Source: Yoonia sp. I 8.24
Lineage (GTDB): Bacteria; Pseudomonadota; Alphaproteobacteria; Rhodobacterales; Rhodobacteraceae
NCBI RefSeq assembly: GCF_022096995.1
Contig: NZ_JACXGQ010000002.1
Span: 434,001 to 498,000 of the forward strand
DNA: 64,000 bases
Reading direction: 5' to 3'
In this document: positions 18,113 through 26,457 of the stretch, piece by piece
Position numbering within the stretch: position 1 is the stretch's first letter
Layout of the letters: each line of letters opens with the position of its first letter
Translations under genes and position numbers: made by a program
The notes under the pieces: generated by a model
What the model was told of the DNA's origin: nothing
Seen by the model: only the letters and a program-made list of their open reading frames with translations
Databases searched by the model: none

Positions 18113-19419
18113 TGACTGCAGCGTACGCCTACGCAGGCAATGGGGACCACACAACAAGCTATTATGCGGCATCTGCAAATACCCGGACATTGCGCCCCGC
18201 GCTTAAGGGCGATCAAACATTTGATGTCTGCGTTGTCGGTGCGGGTTATTCGGGCCTTTCCACGGCCTTGCACCTCGCCGAACAAGGCCACAACGTCGCG
18301 ATTGTCGAAGGTGCGCGTATTGGTTGGGGGGCATCTGGCCGCAACGGCGGACAGGTCGTCAACGGTTTGAACGCATCCTTGCAGACCATCAAACGTCGCT
18401 ATGGCCAGGACACTGCAAACTTTGTCGCAGGCTTGGTTATGGAGGGGGGCGATATTATTCGCGACCGTATCAAAACCTACGACATCCAATGTGACTACAA
18501 GCCAACAAACCTGTTCACCGCCTGCACTGATGCGCATATGCGCGAGCTTGAGGAGCGTTTGGCGCTATGGCAAGGCTACGGTCTGAACACGCAAGAAATG
18601 GTGTCCAAAGACAAGATCAAAGACTACGTCGGATCAGATATGTACGCGGGTGGGATGATTGATCATTCCGGGGGGCATATGCACCCTTTGAACTTTGCCT
18701 TGGGTGAGGCGGACGCGTTTGAAAAGAACGGTGGCACAATTTTTGAAATGTCGCGTGTGATAGATGTGAATTACGAAGCCGCGCGTCCCGTGGTGAAAAC
18801 GGAAACGGGCACGATCACAAGCAAGACAGTTGTCCTGTGTGGTAACGCTTACCTTGGTAAAGTTGTGCCCAAATTGACGTCTCGTGTTATGCCAGTGTCC
18901 ACACAAGTTATGGCGACTGAACAGCTTTCCGATGAGCAGGCCAACCGTCTGCTTCCAACGGACACTTGCGTCGAAGATATTCGGTATATTTTGGACTACT
19001 ACCGCCTGTCTGCTGACAATCGTCTGCTGTTTGGTGGTGGGACCGTCTATGGCGGGGCTGATCCGCGTGATATCGAAGCCAAGCTGCGTAAAAATCTGAG
19101 CAAAGTTTTCCCTGAACTTGCGAATGTCAAAATTGCGCACGCTTGGAGCGGCAATTTCGCTTTATCATTTAGCCGCGTGCCACAAATGGGCCGTCTTAAT
19201 AACAACACGTACTTTGCGCACGGTTATTCGGGGCATGGCGTTACTGGATCGCATACATTTGGTCGGATTTTGGCCGAAGCCATTTCAGGCGACGCAAGCC
19301 GCTACGACGTATTTGAAAAAGTGCCTTATATCCCATTTCCCGGTGGTCGCATGTTCCGCGTGCCCTATTCAATAATTGGGTCTTGGTACTACGACATCAA
19401 AGACAGATTCGGACTGTGA
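18112..19419 (+). CDS. FAD-dependent amine oxidoreductase (PuuB-like), copy 2
   Basis: 435 residues from ATG 18112, overlapping the synthetase stop. The N-terminus has the TTSYYAASAN motif common to PuuB proteins, the FAD fold CVVGAGYSGLSTALHLAEQG and WGASGRNGGQV. FGGGTVYGGADPRDIEAKLR and AHGYSGHGVTGSHTFGRILAEAI near the C-terminus complete the DAO family signature. It pairs with the second synthetase and repeats the synthetase-oxidase module. Confidence 0.87.
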   Translation: MTAAYAYAGNGDHTTSYYAASANTRTLRPALKGDQTFDVCVVGAGYSGLSTALHLAEQGHNVAIVEGARIGWGASGRNGGQVVNGLNASLQTIKRRYGQDTANFVAGLVMEGGDIIRDRIKTYDIQCDYKPTNLFTACTDAHMRELEERLALWQGYGLNTQEMVSKDKIKDYVGSDMYAGGMIDHSGGHMHPLNFALGEADAFEKNGGTIFEMSRVIDVNYEAARPVVKTETGTITSKTVVLCGNAYLGKVVPKLTSRVMPVSTQVMATEQLSDEQANRLLPTDTCVEDIRYILDYYRLSADNRLLFGGGTVYGGADPRDIEAKLRKNLSKVFPELANVKIAHAWSGNFALSFSRVPQMGRLNNNTYFAHGYSGHGVTGSHTFGRILAEAISGDASRYDVFEKVPYIPFPGGRMFRVPYSIIGSWYYDIKDRFGL

Positions 19420-19426
19420 GGGCAAA

Positions 19427-20395
19427 ATGTTGGGCAATGGTGATCAAGCGTTTCTAAAAACGGACCTCAAGGGCCGTTGGCATGAAATGACATATGGCGG
19501 GGCGGTAAGCTTTTTGCGCCGTTGCTACAGTCGTGACCTAGATGGCGTCGATGTGGCTGTCATGGGTGTCCCCTTTGACAATGCGGTCACCTACCGGCCG
19601 GGCACGCGGTTGGGGCCGCGCGCAATTCGTGCAGCCTCTGTCCAACTGGCTGAACTTAAGGCGTTTCCATGGGGGTTTGATCCGTTTGACACGCTTAACG
19701 TGGTCGATTTTGGGGATGTGATGCTTGACCCACATCACCCTGAAACGGTGCTGCCAGCAATTCAGAACCAAGCGGCAGAAATCATCGCCGCCGGGACTAA
19801 GCTTCTAACGTTGGGCGGGGATCATTCAATTGCTTATCCGCTCATCAAAGCCCACGCAGAAAAACACGGACCCATTGCGCTAATTCAGATCGACGCTCAT
19901 TGCGATACATGGGAAGATGACGGTGTAGCGATTGACCACGGCACAATGTTTGCGCGGGCCACCGTTGATGGCATTATCGACCCCGCAAAATCCACGCAAA
20001 TCGGTTTGCGCACCTACAACGATAGCGATCATGGGTTTGAGATTCTCAGCAGCCCTTGGATTCATCGCCACGGTATTCATGCTGCAATTGATATTGCCAA
20101 AAAACGTGCTGGCGATGCACCCGTTTATGTCAGCTTTGACATTGACGGTCTTGATCCTGCATTTGCGCCGGGAACAGGGACGCCTGTGGCAGGTGGTCTG
20201 GCATCATGGCACGGCCTTGAAATTATCCGCGGCCTTGGCGAACTAAACCTTGTCGGGATGGATATTGTTGAGGTCTCGCCACCATTCGACACGTCTGAAA
20301 TCACCGCATTGGCCGCTGCCCATCTTGCGCATGACTGGTTATGCGTTCTGGCTGAAAAGGCGGGCGCAAAAACAGCTAAAGTTGGACGGACATAG
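19427..20395 (+). CDS. speB: Agmatinase-type ureohydrolase
   Basis: 322 residues from ATG 19427, after GAGGG. The manganese ligands of ureohydrolases are all present: GGDHS, DAHCDTWEDD and SFDIDGLDPAFAPGTGTP, with EVSPPFDTSEITALAAAHL at the end. It hydrolyses agmatine to putrescine and urea, feeding the pathway; guanidinobutyrate is an alternative substrate that would give GABA directly. It sits 7 bases after the oxidase stop in the same operon. Confidence 0.88.
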   Translation: MLGNGDQAFLKTDLKGRWHEMTYGGAVSFLRRCYSRDLDGVDVAVMGVPFDNAVTYRPGTRLGPRAIRAASVQLAELKAFPWGFDPFDTLNVVDFGDVMLDPHHPETVLPAIQNQAAEIIAAGTKLLTLGGDHSIAYPLIKAHAEKHGPIALIQIDAHCDTWEDDGVAIDHGTMFARATVDGIIDPAKSTQIGLRTYNDSDHGFEILSSPWIHRHGIHAAIDIAKKRAGDAPVYVSFDIDGLDPAFAPGTGTPVAGGLASWHGLEIIRGLGELNLVGMDIVEVSPPFDTSEITALAAAHLAHDWLCVLAEKAGAKTAKVGRT

Positions 20396-20405
20396 AAAGT
20401 ACACG

Positions 20406-21086
20406 ATGAAAATTGGCATCCTGCAAACAGGTCGTTCGCCTGAAAGCCTGAACGAAAAATACGGCGATTACGACGCGTTTTTTAAACGCTACCTTGATGG
20501 GCGTGGCTTCGATTTTGAAACCTACGAGGTTCTTGACGGCAAATTCCCGAAGTTGCCGCAAAGCGCGGACGGCTGGCTTATCACGGGCTCTCGGTTCGGG
20601 GCGTATGAAGATCACGATTGGATTCCGCCGCTTGAAGAGTTTTTGCGTGAAACCTTTGCCCAAGGGGTGCCAATTTTTGGAGTCTGCTTTGGGCATCAGA
20701 TTTTGGCGCAAGCGCTGGGCGGCAAGGTCGAAAAATTCGACGGCGGTTGGTCTGTTGGCCCCACTGCCTATGAAAGTGGCCAGTTCGGCGATCAGAAAAT
20801 GATAGCTTGGCATCAAGATCAAGTCACCCGGCGCCCCGAAATGGCTTCAGTCGTGGGGTCGTCAGATTTTTGCGAAAACGCAATCCTTGCCTATGGCGAC
20901 CAAGCATTGACCATTCAACCACATCCCGAATTCACAGCGGGCTTCATGGCTGATTTGCTCGAAGCGCGCGGTGGGCAACTGCCGCAACATATCAAGGATG
21001 GTGCGGCCGCGGCACAAGATGATCCGCTAACGCGCGTCAATTTTGCAGATGAGATCGAAGCATTCTTCAAGAAAACACGTTCATAA
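20406..21086 (+). CDS. Class I glutamine amidotransferase-like hydrolase, candidate gamma-glutamyl hydrolase
   Basis: 226 residues from ATG 20406; the longer frame runs back into speB. The catalytic triad of class I amidotransferases is visible: Cys94 in GVCFGHQ, and His173 and Glu175 in QPHPEF. The overall pattern is that of the GMP-synthase-type amidotransferase domain, not the C26 peptidase family of PuuD. By position it is the best candidate to remove the gamma-glutamyl group and free GABA, as PuuD does. That function is an inference from context. Confidence 0.75.
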   Translation: MKIGILQTGRSPESLNEKYGDYDAFFKRYLDGRGFDFETYEVLDGKFPKLPQSADGWLITGSRFGAYEDHDWIPPLEEFLRETFAQGVPIFGVCFGHQILAQALGGKVEKFDGGWSVGPTAYESGQFGDQKMIAWHQDQVTRRPEMASVVGSSDFCENAILAYGDQALTIQPHPEFTAGFMADLLEARGGQLPQHIKDGAAAAQDDPLTRVNFADEIEAFFKKTRS

Positions 21087-21098
21087 AGCAGATATTCT

Positions 21099-22385
21099 AT
21101 GCCTCACACTTCATCTTACTACGCGGCGACTGCCAACACCAAAACGGTGTTCCCGCAACTGACCTCTGACATTACCGCAGATGTTGCCATCATTGGTGGT
21201 GGGTTCACGGGGGTTGCCACGGCGCTTGAACTGGCAGAGCGCGGGTTAAGTGTGGTGTTGTGCGAAGCAAATCAAATCGGTTGGGGGGCGACGGGCCGTA
21301 ATGGCGGACAAATAACCGGCAGCCTGTCGGGTGACAAAGCGATGCAGCGCGAGTTTCGCCGCACGTTAGGCGATAGGGCTGCGGATTTCGTTTGGGATCT
21401 GCGCTGGCGCGGTCACGATATTATCCGAAAACGTATCGCTAAGTACAATATCGATTGCGACTTGCGTTTTGGGCAAATGCAAACCGCGCTGACAAAGGGG
21501 CAATTGGCCGAACTCGAAGACATCTATGCGACGGGCTGTCGTCGTGGAATGGCCGATGACCTCACGATGATTTCTGGGGCCAACATGCCCGACTACCTCG
21601 AAACGGACCTCTATATTGGCGGGCTGTTGAACCGCAAAAATATGCACCTACACTCGTTGAATTTCTGTCTGGGGCAGGCGGAGGCCCTCGTTTCACTGGG
21701 CGGGAAGGTGTTTGAAAACAGCGAAGTCATCAATATTGAACATGGCGCAAACCCAACCGTCCGTACCAAACATGGCTCTGTGCGCGCAGATAAAGTCATG
21801 CTCGCCGGGAATGCCTATCATTTGCTAGAACAGCCGAAACTGCGTGGCAAATTATTCCCGGCCTCATTGGCCAACATGGCGACAGCACCGCTTTCTCAAG
21901 AAGATGCAGCCTCAATTAACCCGCATAACCTCGCGGTTTATGACGGGCGTTTCGTTTTGGATTACTTCCGCTTAACGGCCGACAATCGGGTTATGTTTGG
22001 TGGCGGCACAAATTATTCAGGACGCGAAAGCAAAGACGTTGCACGCGAATTGCGCCCTGCACTCGAACGTACTTTTCCACGCCTCAAGGGCGTTGAAATT
22101 GACTATAGTTGGTCGGGCATGGACGGCATCGTGTTGAACCGCATCCCACAGGTTGGCCGCATCGGAGCCAACGTGTTCTATGTCCAAGGCTACAGTGGGC
22201 ATGGCATTGCCCTAAGCCACATTCTCGCAGAGGTGACGGCGCATTGCATCACCGGGGACAGCTCGGAATTTGAGATATTCGAGAACTGCCGACATTGGAA
22301 CTTGCCTGTCGGCCGGACAGTTGGAAGTTTGATGATTGCAGTTGGAATGGCTTACTATGCTTTGAGAGACAAGATCGAGAGATAG
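21099..22385 (+). CDS. FAD-dependent amine oxidoreductase (PuuB-like), copy 3
   Basis: 428 residues with TSSYYAATAN at the N-terminus, FAD motif AIIGGGFTGVATALELAERG, WGATGRNGGQITG and a C-terminal FGGGTNYSGRE and VQGYSGHGIALSHILAEV. It is closer in layout to copy 2 than to copy 1. It starts 12 bases after the amidotransferase and closes the operon. No third synthetase accompanies it, so it may act on an amine that the other two synthetases already glutamylate, or directly on a free amine. Confidence 0.86.
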   Translation: MPHTSSYYAATANTKTVFPQLTSDITADVAIIGGGFTGVATALELAERGLSVVLCEANQIGWGATGRNGGQITGSLSGDKAMQREFRRTLGDRAADFVWDLRWRGHDIIRKRIAKYNIDCDLRFGQMQTALTKGQLAELEDIYATGCRRGMADDLTMISGANMPDYLETDLYIGGLLNRKNMHLHSLNFCLGQAEALVSLGGKVFENSEVINIEHGANPTVRTKHGSVRADKVMLAGNAYHLLEQPKLRGKLFPASLANMATAPLSQEDAASINPHNLAVYDGRFVLDYFRLTADNRVMFGGGTNYSGRESKDVARELRPALERTFPRLKGVEIDYSWSGMDGIVLNRIPQVGRIGANVFYVQGYSGHGIALSHILAEVTAHCITGDSSEFEIFENCRHWNLPVGRTVGSLMIAVGMAYYALRDKIER

Positions 22386-22645
22386 TATCAGAACTAGCAC
22401 CTCCCTTTAGGCGTGAAATTTACGGCGAATGTCCTGAGTGCCGCACATATCTCCAGATTTTACTAATTCTCCGCACAGGCTCGAACCGCTGACCTCCATC
22501 ATAAAAAGAAGTGCGCCATTGTTCGAAGCTGCTGTTCCGGCATGCCTTCGCATGGTTTGCTTCGGGGCCCATTTCCGGTATTCGATATTCGTCTGAAAAC
22601 CTTTCCAGAAGATTGCCGCGCTTTTTGGTTTGGGTGAGAGCGGCG

Positions 22646-23035
22646 TCAGATTACGCCTTCTTCAATAAGCACTTTTCGGGCCGCACGAAAGCATTCAAGG
22701 CCCTGTGGCACGCCGCAGTATATCGCGATGACGTGGATGATCGCGCGGATTTCTTCTTTTGTTACACCATTGTTGAGAGCGCCGCGGCAGTGGAGTTCCC
22801 ACTCGGTCATTTTGCCCAAAGCGCCGATCATCGACAGGTTCATCATCGAGCGTGTTTTCGCGTCAATGACGTCATCGCCCCAGCCAAAGCCCCAGCACCA
22901 AGCTGTCATTGCCTCTTGAAACGGCTGTGTAAATTCGTCAGCCGCCGCAAGGTTTTTCTCAACATACTCGGCACCAAGCGTTGCTTTACGTTGCTCCAAA
23001 CCTTTCAGGAACAGATCTTCGTCAAATGCACTCAT
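22646..23035 (-). CDS. Carboxymuconolactone decarboxylase (CMD) family protein
   Basis: 129 residues, the length of a single CMD domain. ADEFTQPFQEAMTAWCWGFGWGDDVIDAKTRSMMNLSMIGALGKMTEWELHCRGALNNGVTKEEI follows the PcaC/AhpD-like pattern, with Glu and His in the WELHCRGAL helix. Members decarboxylate lactones or act as disulfide reductases. It lies downstream of the DUF1330 and GntR genes on the same strand and probably belongs to the adjacent catabolic locus. The substrate is unknown. Confidence 0.82.
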   Translation of the reverse strand: MSAFDEDLFLKGLEQRKATLGAEYVEKNLAAADEFTQPFQEAMTAWCWGFGWGDDVIDAKTRSMMNLSMIGALGKMTEWELHCRGALNNGVTKEEIRAIIHVIAIYCGVPQGLECFRAARKVLIEEGVI

Positions 23036-23059
23036 GGGGTGTCCTCGCTAGGTGACTAT

Positions 23060-23356
23060 TTATGCTTCGGGCAGGCCGTCAACGATGGCGATGTTGGCTT
23101 TGCAAGCGCCTGAACGTTGGCTGCGGGCCTCCCTGTATTCCGGTGAATTGTAGCACGCCAAGGCTTGAGCCTTGCTTTCAAATTCAACGACCACGTGCCG
23201 CTGCCACGCTTCCCCCTCAAGCGGTGTTGCATCACCGCCGCGCACAAGAAATCGTGCGCCGTATTTAGCAAAAGCTGCGGGAGCCAGCGCTTGATAGCCA
23301 GCATATGCGTCGGGGTCAGTCACCGTAACAAAAGCAATCCAGTATCCCTTAGACAT
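23060..23356 (-). CDS. DUF1330 family protein
   Basis: 98 residues from ATG 23356; the start overlaps the GntR stop by 8 bases, and extra upstream codons lie inside that gene. The ferredoxin-like fold of DUF1330 is indicated by GYWIAFVTVTDPDAYAGYQ, then ARFLVRGG and HVVVEFESKAQALACYNSPEYREARSQRSG. Proteins of this kind often occur in catabolic operons, where they may bind or isomerise small intermediates. Activity is not known. Confidence 0.82.
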   Translation of the reverse strand: MSKGYWIAFVTVTDPDAYAGYQALAPAAFAKYGARFLVRGGDATPLEGEAWQRHVVVEFESKAQALACYNSPEYREARSQRSGACKANIAIVDGLPEA

Positions 23357-24053
23357 CGCCTGCCGCCTTTTTCGTTTCGTCCTGCAAAAAGCGTTGTGCT
23401 GTCGTGGACGCATCAAGGATATGGGCCTCCACTGCCGCCCGAGCAGCATCAGCGTCGCGGCTGATAATGGCCTCAAAAATCGCGGTCATATGGCTCATAC
23501 CCGGCTTCGGGCGATCTTTCGCGGACAACGTGAGAACGCGCAGGCGGCTGATCCGTCCATTCAAACGCTGCACAATATCCCAAGCAATCGAATGGCCAGA
23601 TTCGGTGAAAATGATCTCGTAAAATCGGGTGGTTGCCCGCATGACGCCGATCCATTCAGAATCATCCATCGTTGCGTTGAGCGCCGCCAATGCCTCGCCC
23701 AGTCGCTTGGCAAAGTCGCCGCTGTAACGCTGCGCGCAAACGGCAGCGGCGGAGCCTTCCAGCTGCTCGCGAATTTCATAGATTTGCACAGCTTGATCCC
23801 AGTCAAGTAAGGCAACAATCGGACCGCGGTTCGGGATGATTTCAACCAAACCCTCAGCTTCCAGAAAACGGATCGTCTCACGGACGACCGTCCGACTTAC
23901 GCCGAGCTGATCACAAAGTGGTCTCTCGATCAACCGTTCACCAGGGGCGAAATGGCCTTCGATGATGGCCGTGCGCATCCGCTCTTGCACGATGTCGCGC
24001 AGGGTTTGAGGCGCATGTTCGATCTTGGGCAGATTAGATTTCGCAATATTCAT
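23349..24053 (-). CDS. GntR-family (FCD) regulator of the flavin-monooxygenase locus
   Basis: About 234 residues from ATG 24053; ATG 24101 would add 16 and lies next to the operator at 24111. Neither start has a clear ribosome binding site. The winged helix (MRTAIIEGHFAPGERLIERPLCDQLGVSRTVVRETIRFLEAEGLVEIIPNRG) precedes an FCD domain with ALAALNATMDDSEW and SHMTAIFEAIISRDADAARAAVEAHI. It is divergent from the DUF1185 gene and co-oriented with DUF1330 and CMD, so it likely controls both arms. Confidence 0.85.
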   Translation of the reverse strand: MNIAKSNLPKIEHAPQTLRDIVQERMRTAIIEGHFAPGERLIERPLCDQLGVSRTVVRETIRFLEAEGLVEIIPNRGPIVALLDWDQAVQIYEIREQLEGSAAAVCAQRYSGDFAKRLGEALAALNATMDDSEWIGVMRATTRFYEIIFTESGHSIAWDIVQRLNGRISRLRVLTLSAKDRPKPGMSHMTAIFEAIISRDADAARAAVEAHILDASTTAQRFLQDETKKAAGDV

Positions 24054-24110
24054 TTGGGATTTATAGTCGTCTAACGCCGTGGCCTCAAGCAATATTGACA
24101 TATGGTATGA

Positions 24111-24120
24111 TGGTATACCA
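24111..24120. promoter_or_regulatory. TGGTATACCA palindrome, probable FCD-GntR operator
   Basis: A perfect 10-bp palindrome in the divergent promoter between the GntR gene and the DUF1185 operon, with a half-site TGGTAT eight bases upstream (24103-24108). GTATAC-centred palindromes are common operators for FCD-type GntR regulators. Confidence 0.6.
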
Positions 24121-24158
24121 AGATATTGGGAGATTCGATCACTCAAAGGAAGCCGCCG

Positions 24159-24761
24159 GTGCCCGCAGAAATCAGAAAGACACTTCTTCACGTCGAAAAC
24201 ACGCTTATTGAAGGCGGTAAGACGGCCGAAAAGCCGTTGACCCTGATCGCGGCGATGGCCGTTATCCGCAACCCTTGGGCCGGTCAGGGGTTCGTCGAAG
24301 ACCTCTCTCCGGCCATCCGTGACTGCGCATCAGGACTCGGTGAGATGCTGACAGATATGGTGCTTGAGGCCGCTGGCGGTGGTGACAAGGTAGAAGGCTA
24401 CGGAAAATCGGCTATTGTCGGGCTCAATGGCGAAGTTGAGCACGCCTCTGCGCTGATTCACACTTTGCATTTTGGCAACCACTATCGCAACGCTGTCGGG
24501 GCAAAATCATACTTGTCGTTCTGCAACACACGCGGCCCCGCGAACGCACCGCTGATGATCCCGCTGATGGACAAAAACGATGGTGGTCGCAGGTCTCATT
24601 ATCTGACGATCCAGACGTCTGTAGCTGATGCGCCTGCGGCTGACGAAATTCTCATCGCTCTTGGGGCCTCCATCGGTGGTCGCCCGCATCACCGCATCGG
24701 TGACCGCTATCAAGACCTCAAGGAACTGGGCCATGACGTTGACAACCCTGCATCTGTCTAA
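24159..24761 (+). CDS. DUF1185 (amino acid synthesis family) protein
   Basis: 200 residues from GTG 24159, which follows AAGGA at 8 bases and gives the usual family start EIRKTLLHVE. DUF1185 features are visible: AVIRNPWAGQGFVEDLSP, a glycine-rich VEGYGKSAIVGLNGEVEHASALIHTLHFGNHYR, and FCNTRGPANAPLMIPLMDKNDGGRRSHY. The family name is historical and no reaction is established. It heads an operon with a hydrolase, a flavin reductase, an LLM oxygenase and an aldehyde dehydrogenase, so a catabolic role is more likely than biosynthesis. Confidence 0.85.
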   Translation: MPAEIRKTLLHVENTLIEGGKTAEKPLTLIAAMAVIRNPWAGQGFVEDLSPAIRDCASGLGEMLTDMVLEAAGGGDKVEGYGKSAIVGLNGEVEHASALIHTLHFGNHYRNAVGAKSYLSFCNTRGPANAPLMIPLMDKNDGGRRSHYLTIQTSVADAPAADEILIALGASIGGRPHHRIGDRYQDLKELGHDVDNPASV

Positions 24762-25545
24762 GTCGAACGCGACAGTTTCGTGCCGTGCCCATGGTGCGGG
24801 CGAACCTGTGATCTTGCTGCACGGTGTTGGTATGCAATCGGCGGCTTGGGGACCGCAAATCGAGACATTGCAACGCGGTAATCGCGTTATCGCCTTCGAC
24901 CTACCCGGACATGGCGGCAGCGATCCCTTGCCCCAAGGCAGCACGTTGTCCGGATATGTTGCGTGGTTGGATGATGTCATCACAACGTTAGACCTCGGGC
25001 CTGTTAATCTTGCAGGGCATTCAATGGGTGCCTTGATCGCAGGGGGGTATGCGGCGACCTATCCCGATATGACCCGACGTGTTGCACTTTTGAATGCGGT
25101 CTACCTTCGGGATGTTGCAGCTAGTGCGGCAGTGACTGTGCGCGCAGCTGAAATTTGTCGTGGCAAGGTAGACATCCAGACGCCGCTGGCGCGTTGGTTT
25201 GGCACCTCACTAATTGACGGTGAAGTCCGTGCGCAGGTTTCTGACTGGCTTAACGCCGTTGATCTTGCAGCCTATGGAACGGCCTATTCTGCATTCGCGG
25301 GTGGCGACAAGACCTACGCGGATCAGCTTTCTAACATTAGCTGCCCCTTTCTCGCGCTCACGGGGGATGGCGATCGTAATTCCACGCCTGAAATGTCCCA
25401 AGCCATGGCGACACAGGCGCAGAAAGGACAGGCGGTGGTGATCGAAGGGCACAGGCACATGGTGAACCTTACCGCGGCAGTGCAGGTGAATACCCATCTT
25501 TTGGCGTGGCTCAAAAGGCCGGAAACCAGAAAGGAACTTTTGTGA
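24733..25545 (+). CDS. Alpha/beta hydrolase
   Basis: 270 residues from ATG 24733, overlapping the DUF1185 gene by 29 bases. The oxyanion motif is ILLHGVGMQSAAWGPQ, the nucleophile Ser lies in AGHSMGALIAGGYA, Asp is in TGDGDR and His in IEGHRHMVNLTA. It likely hydrolyses an ester, amide or lactone produced by the flavin monooxygenase, a role like RutD or enol-lactone hydrolases. The exact substrate cannot be read from the sequence. Confidence 0.85.
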   Translation: MTLTTLHLSKSNATVSCRAHGAGEPVILLHGVGMQSAAWGPQIETLQRGNRVIAFDLPGHGGSDPLPQGSTLSGYVAWLDDVITTLDLGPVNLAGHSMGALIAGGYAATYPDMTRRVALLNAVYLRDVAASAAVTVRAAEICRGKVDIQTPLARWFGTSLIDGEVRAQVSDWLNAVDLAAYGTAYSAFAGGDKTYADQLSNISCPFLALTGDGDRNSTPEMSQAMATQAQKGQAVVIEGHRHMVNLTAAVQVNTHLLAWLKRPETRKELL

Positions 25546-26453
25546 CGACAATTGATCCACGCGCCCTGAGAAGCGCCTTTGGAACCTTCTTGACCGGCGT
25601 AACCGTTGTAACGGCCCATGACGAAAACAACGCGCCACTCGGCTTTACAGCGAATTCGTTTACCTCCGTATCACTTAATCCGCCGATGGTACTTGTCTGT
25701 GTCGCGAATACATCGCGGAATTTCGAAACGTTGATGAAGGCAACTGGATTTGCCGTGAATATCCTAGCCGAAAGCCAAATCGACGTGTCCAACACATTTG
25801 CGCGGCCCGTAGAAGACAGGTTTGCCACCGTTGGCTGGAACAAAGGGCCATACGGTGCGCCAATCTTGAATGATGTCACGGCGTGGTTCGATTGCAGCAT
25901 GCACAAGACCGTCGATGCTGGTGACCACACGATCTTGATCGGCCAAGTCGAGGACTTCGCTACCACTGCGACACCCGGCCTTGGCTATGCCCGTGGGGCG
26001 TACGTGACACCATCCACGGCGGCAGAGGCCATCGAGCCGAACCCGAACCTGATCGTATCTGCGTTGATTGAGCGGAACGGAGAGGTCTTGTTGCTTGATG
26101 ATGGCGACGGTGGCTTGGCGCTGCCTGAACAGCAGGTCAAATCCGAAGGCGTTTCGGCTGCTTTGGCACAGCTGATCGCATCGACCGGACTGAAGGCAGA
26201 GCCGGGGTTCGTCTATTCGGTATTTGAGCGCGGTAAGCACCAACATATTTCGTTTATGTGTCAGACCGCCGAAGGAGAGCCTTCAAAAGGCAGGTTCGTT
26301 CCGATGACAGCATCAGGGTTTGCACGCATTTCCGATCCCGCGATCTTGTCGATGCTGGAACGGTTCGCCACCGAGAGCCCCCTTGGCAATTTTGGCATGT
26401 ATTACGGCAACCAACACAGCGGCGAAGTGCGCCCCGTTATAAAGGAGAAGTAG
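25542..26453 (+). CDS. Flavin reductase fused to a degenerate Nudix-like domain
   Basis: 303 residues from GTG 25542 (GTGA overlap with the hydrolase stop, AAGGA upstream). Residues 1-165 are a split-barrel flavin reductase: RSAFGTFLTGVTVVTA, GFTANSFTSVSLNPPMVLVCV, FAVNILAE and a HTILIGQVEDF strand. Residues about 175-300 resemble a Nudix fold (LIVSALIERNGEVLLLDD), but the Nudix box is eroded to EGVSAALAQLIASTGL and the catalytic Glu cluster is gone. It should supply reduced FMN to the LLM oxygenase encoded next; the second domain may bind substrate or regulate. Confidence 0.83.
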   Translation: MTTIDPRALRSAFGTFLTGVTVVTAHDENNAPLGFTANSFTSVSLNPPMVLVCVANTSRNFETLMKATGFAVNILAESQIDVSNTFARPVEDRFATVGWNKGPYGAPILNDVTAWFDCSMHKTVDAGDHTILIGQVEDFATTATPGLGYARGAYVTPSTAAEAIEPNPNLIVSALIERNGEVLLLDDGDGGLALPEQQVKSEGVSAALAQLIASTGLKAEPGFVYSVFERGKHQHISFMCQTAEGEPSKGRFVPMTASGFARISDPAILSMLERFATESPLGNFGMYYGNQHSGEVRPVIKEK

Positions 26454-26457
26454 GCTC

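Noticed and set aside
22470-22510. tRNA T-arm-like sequence (GGTTCGAGCC on the minus strand)
   Set aside because: The five flanking base pairs do not form a proper T stem, and no anticodon arm or acceptor stem can be built around it. At most a very old tRNA fragment.
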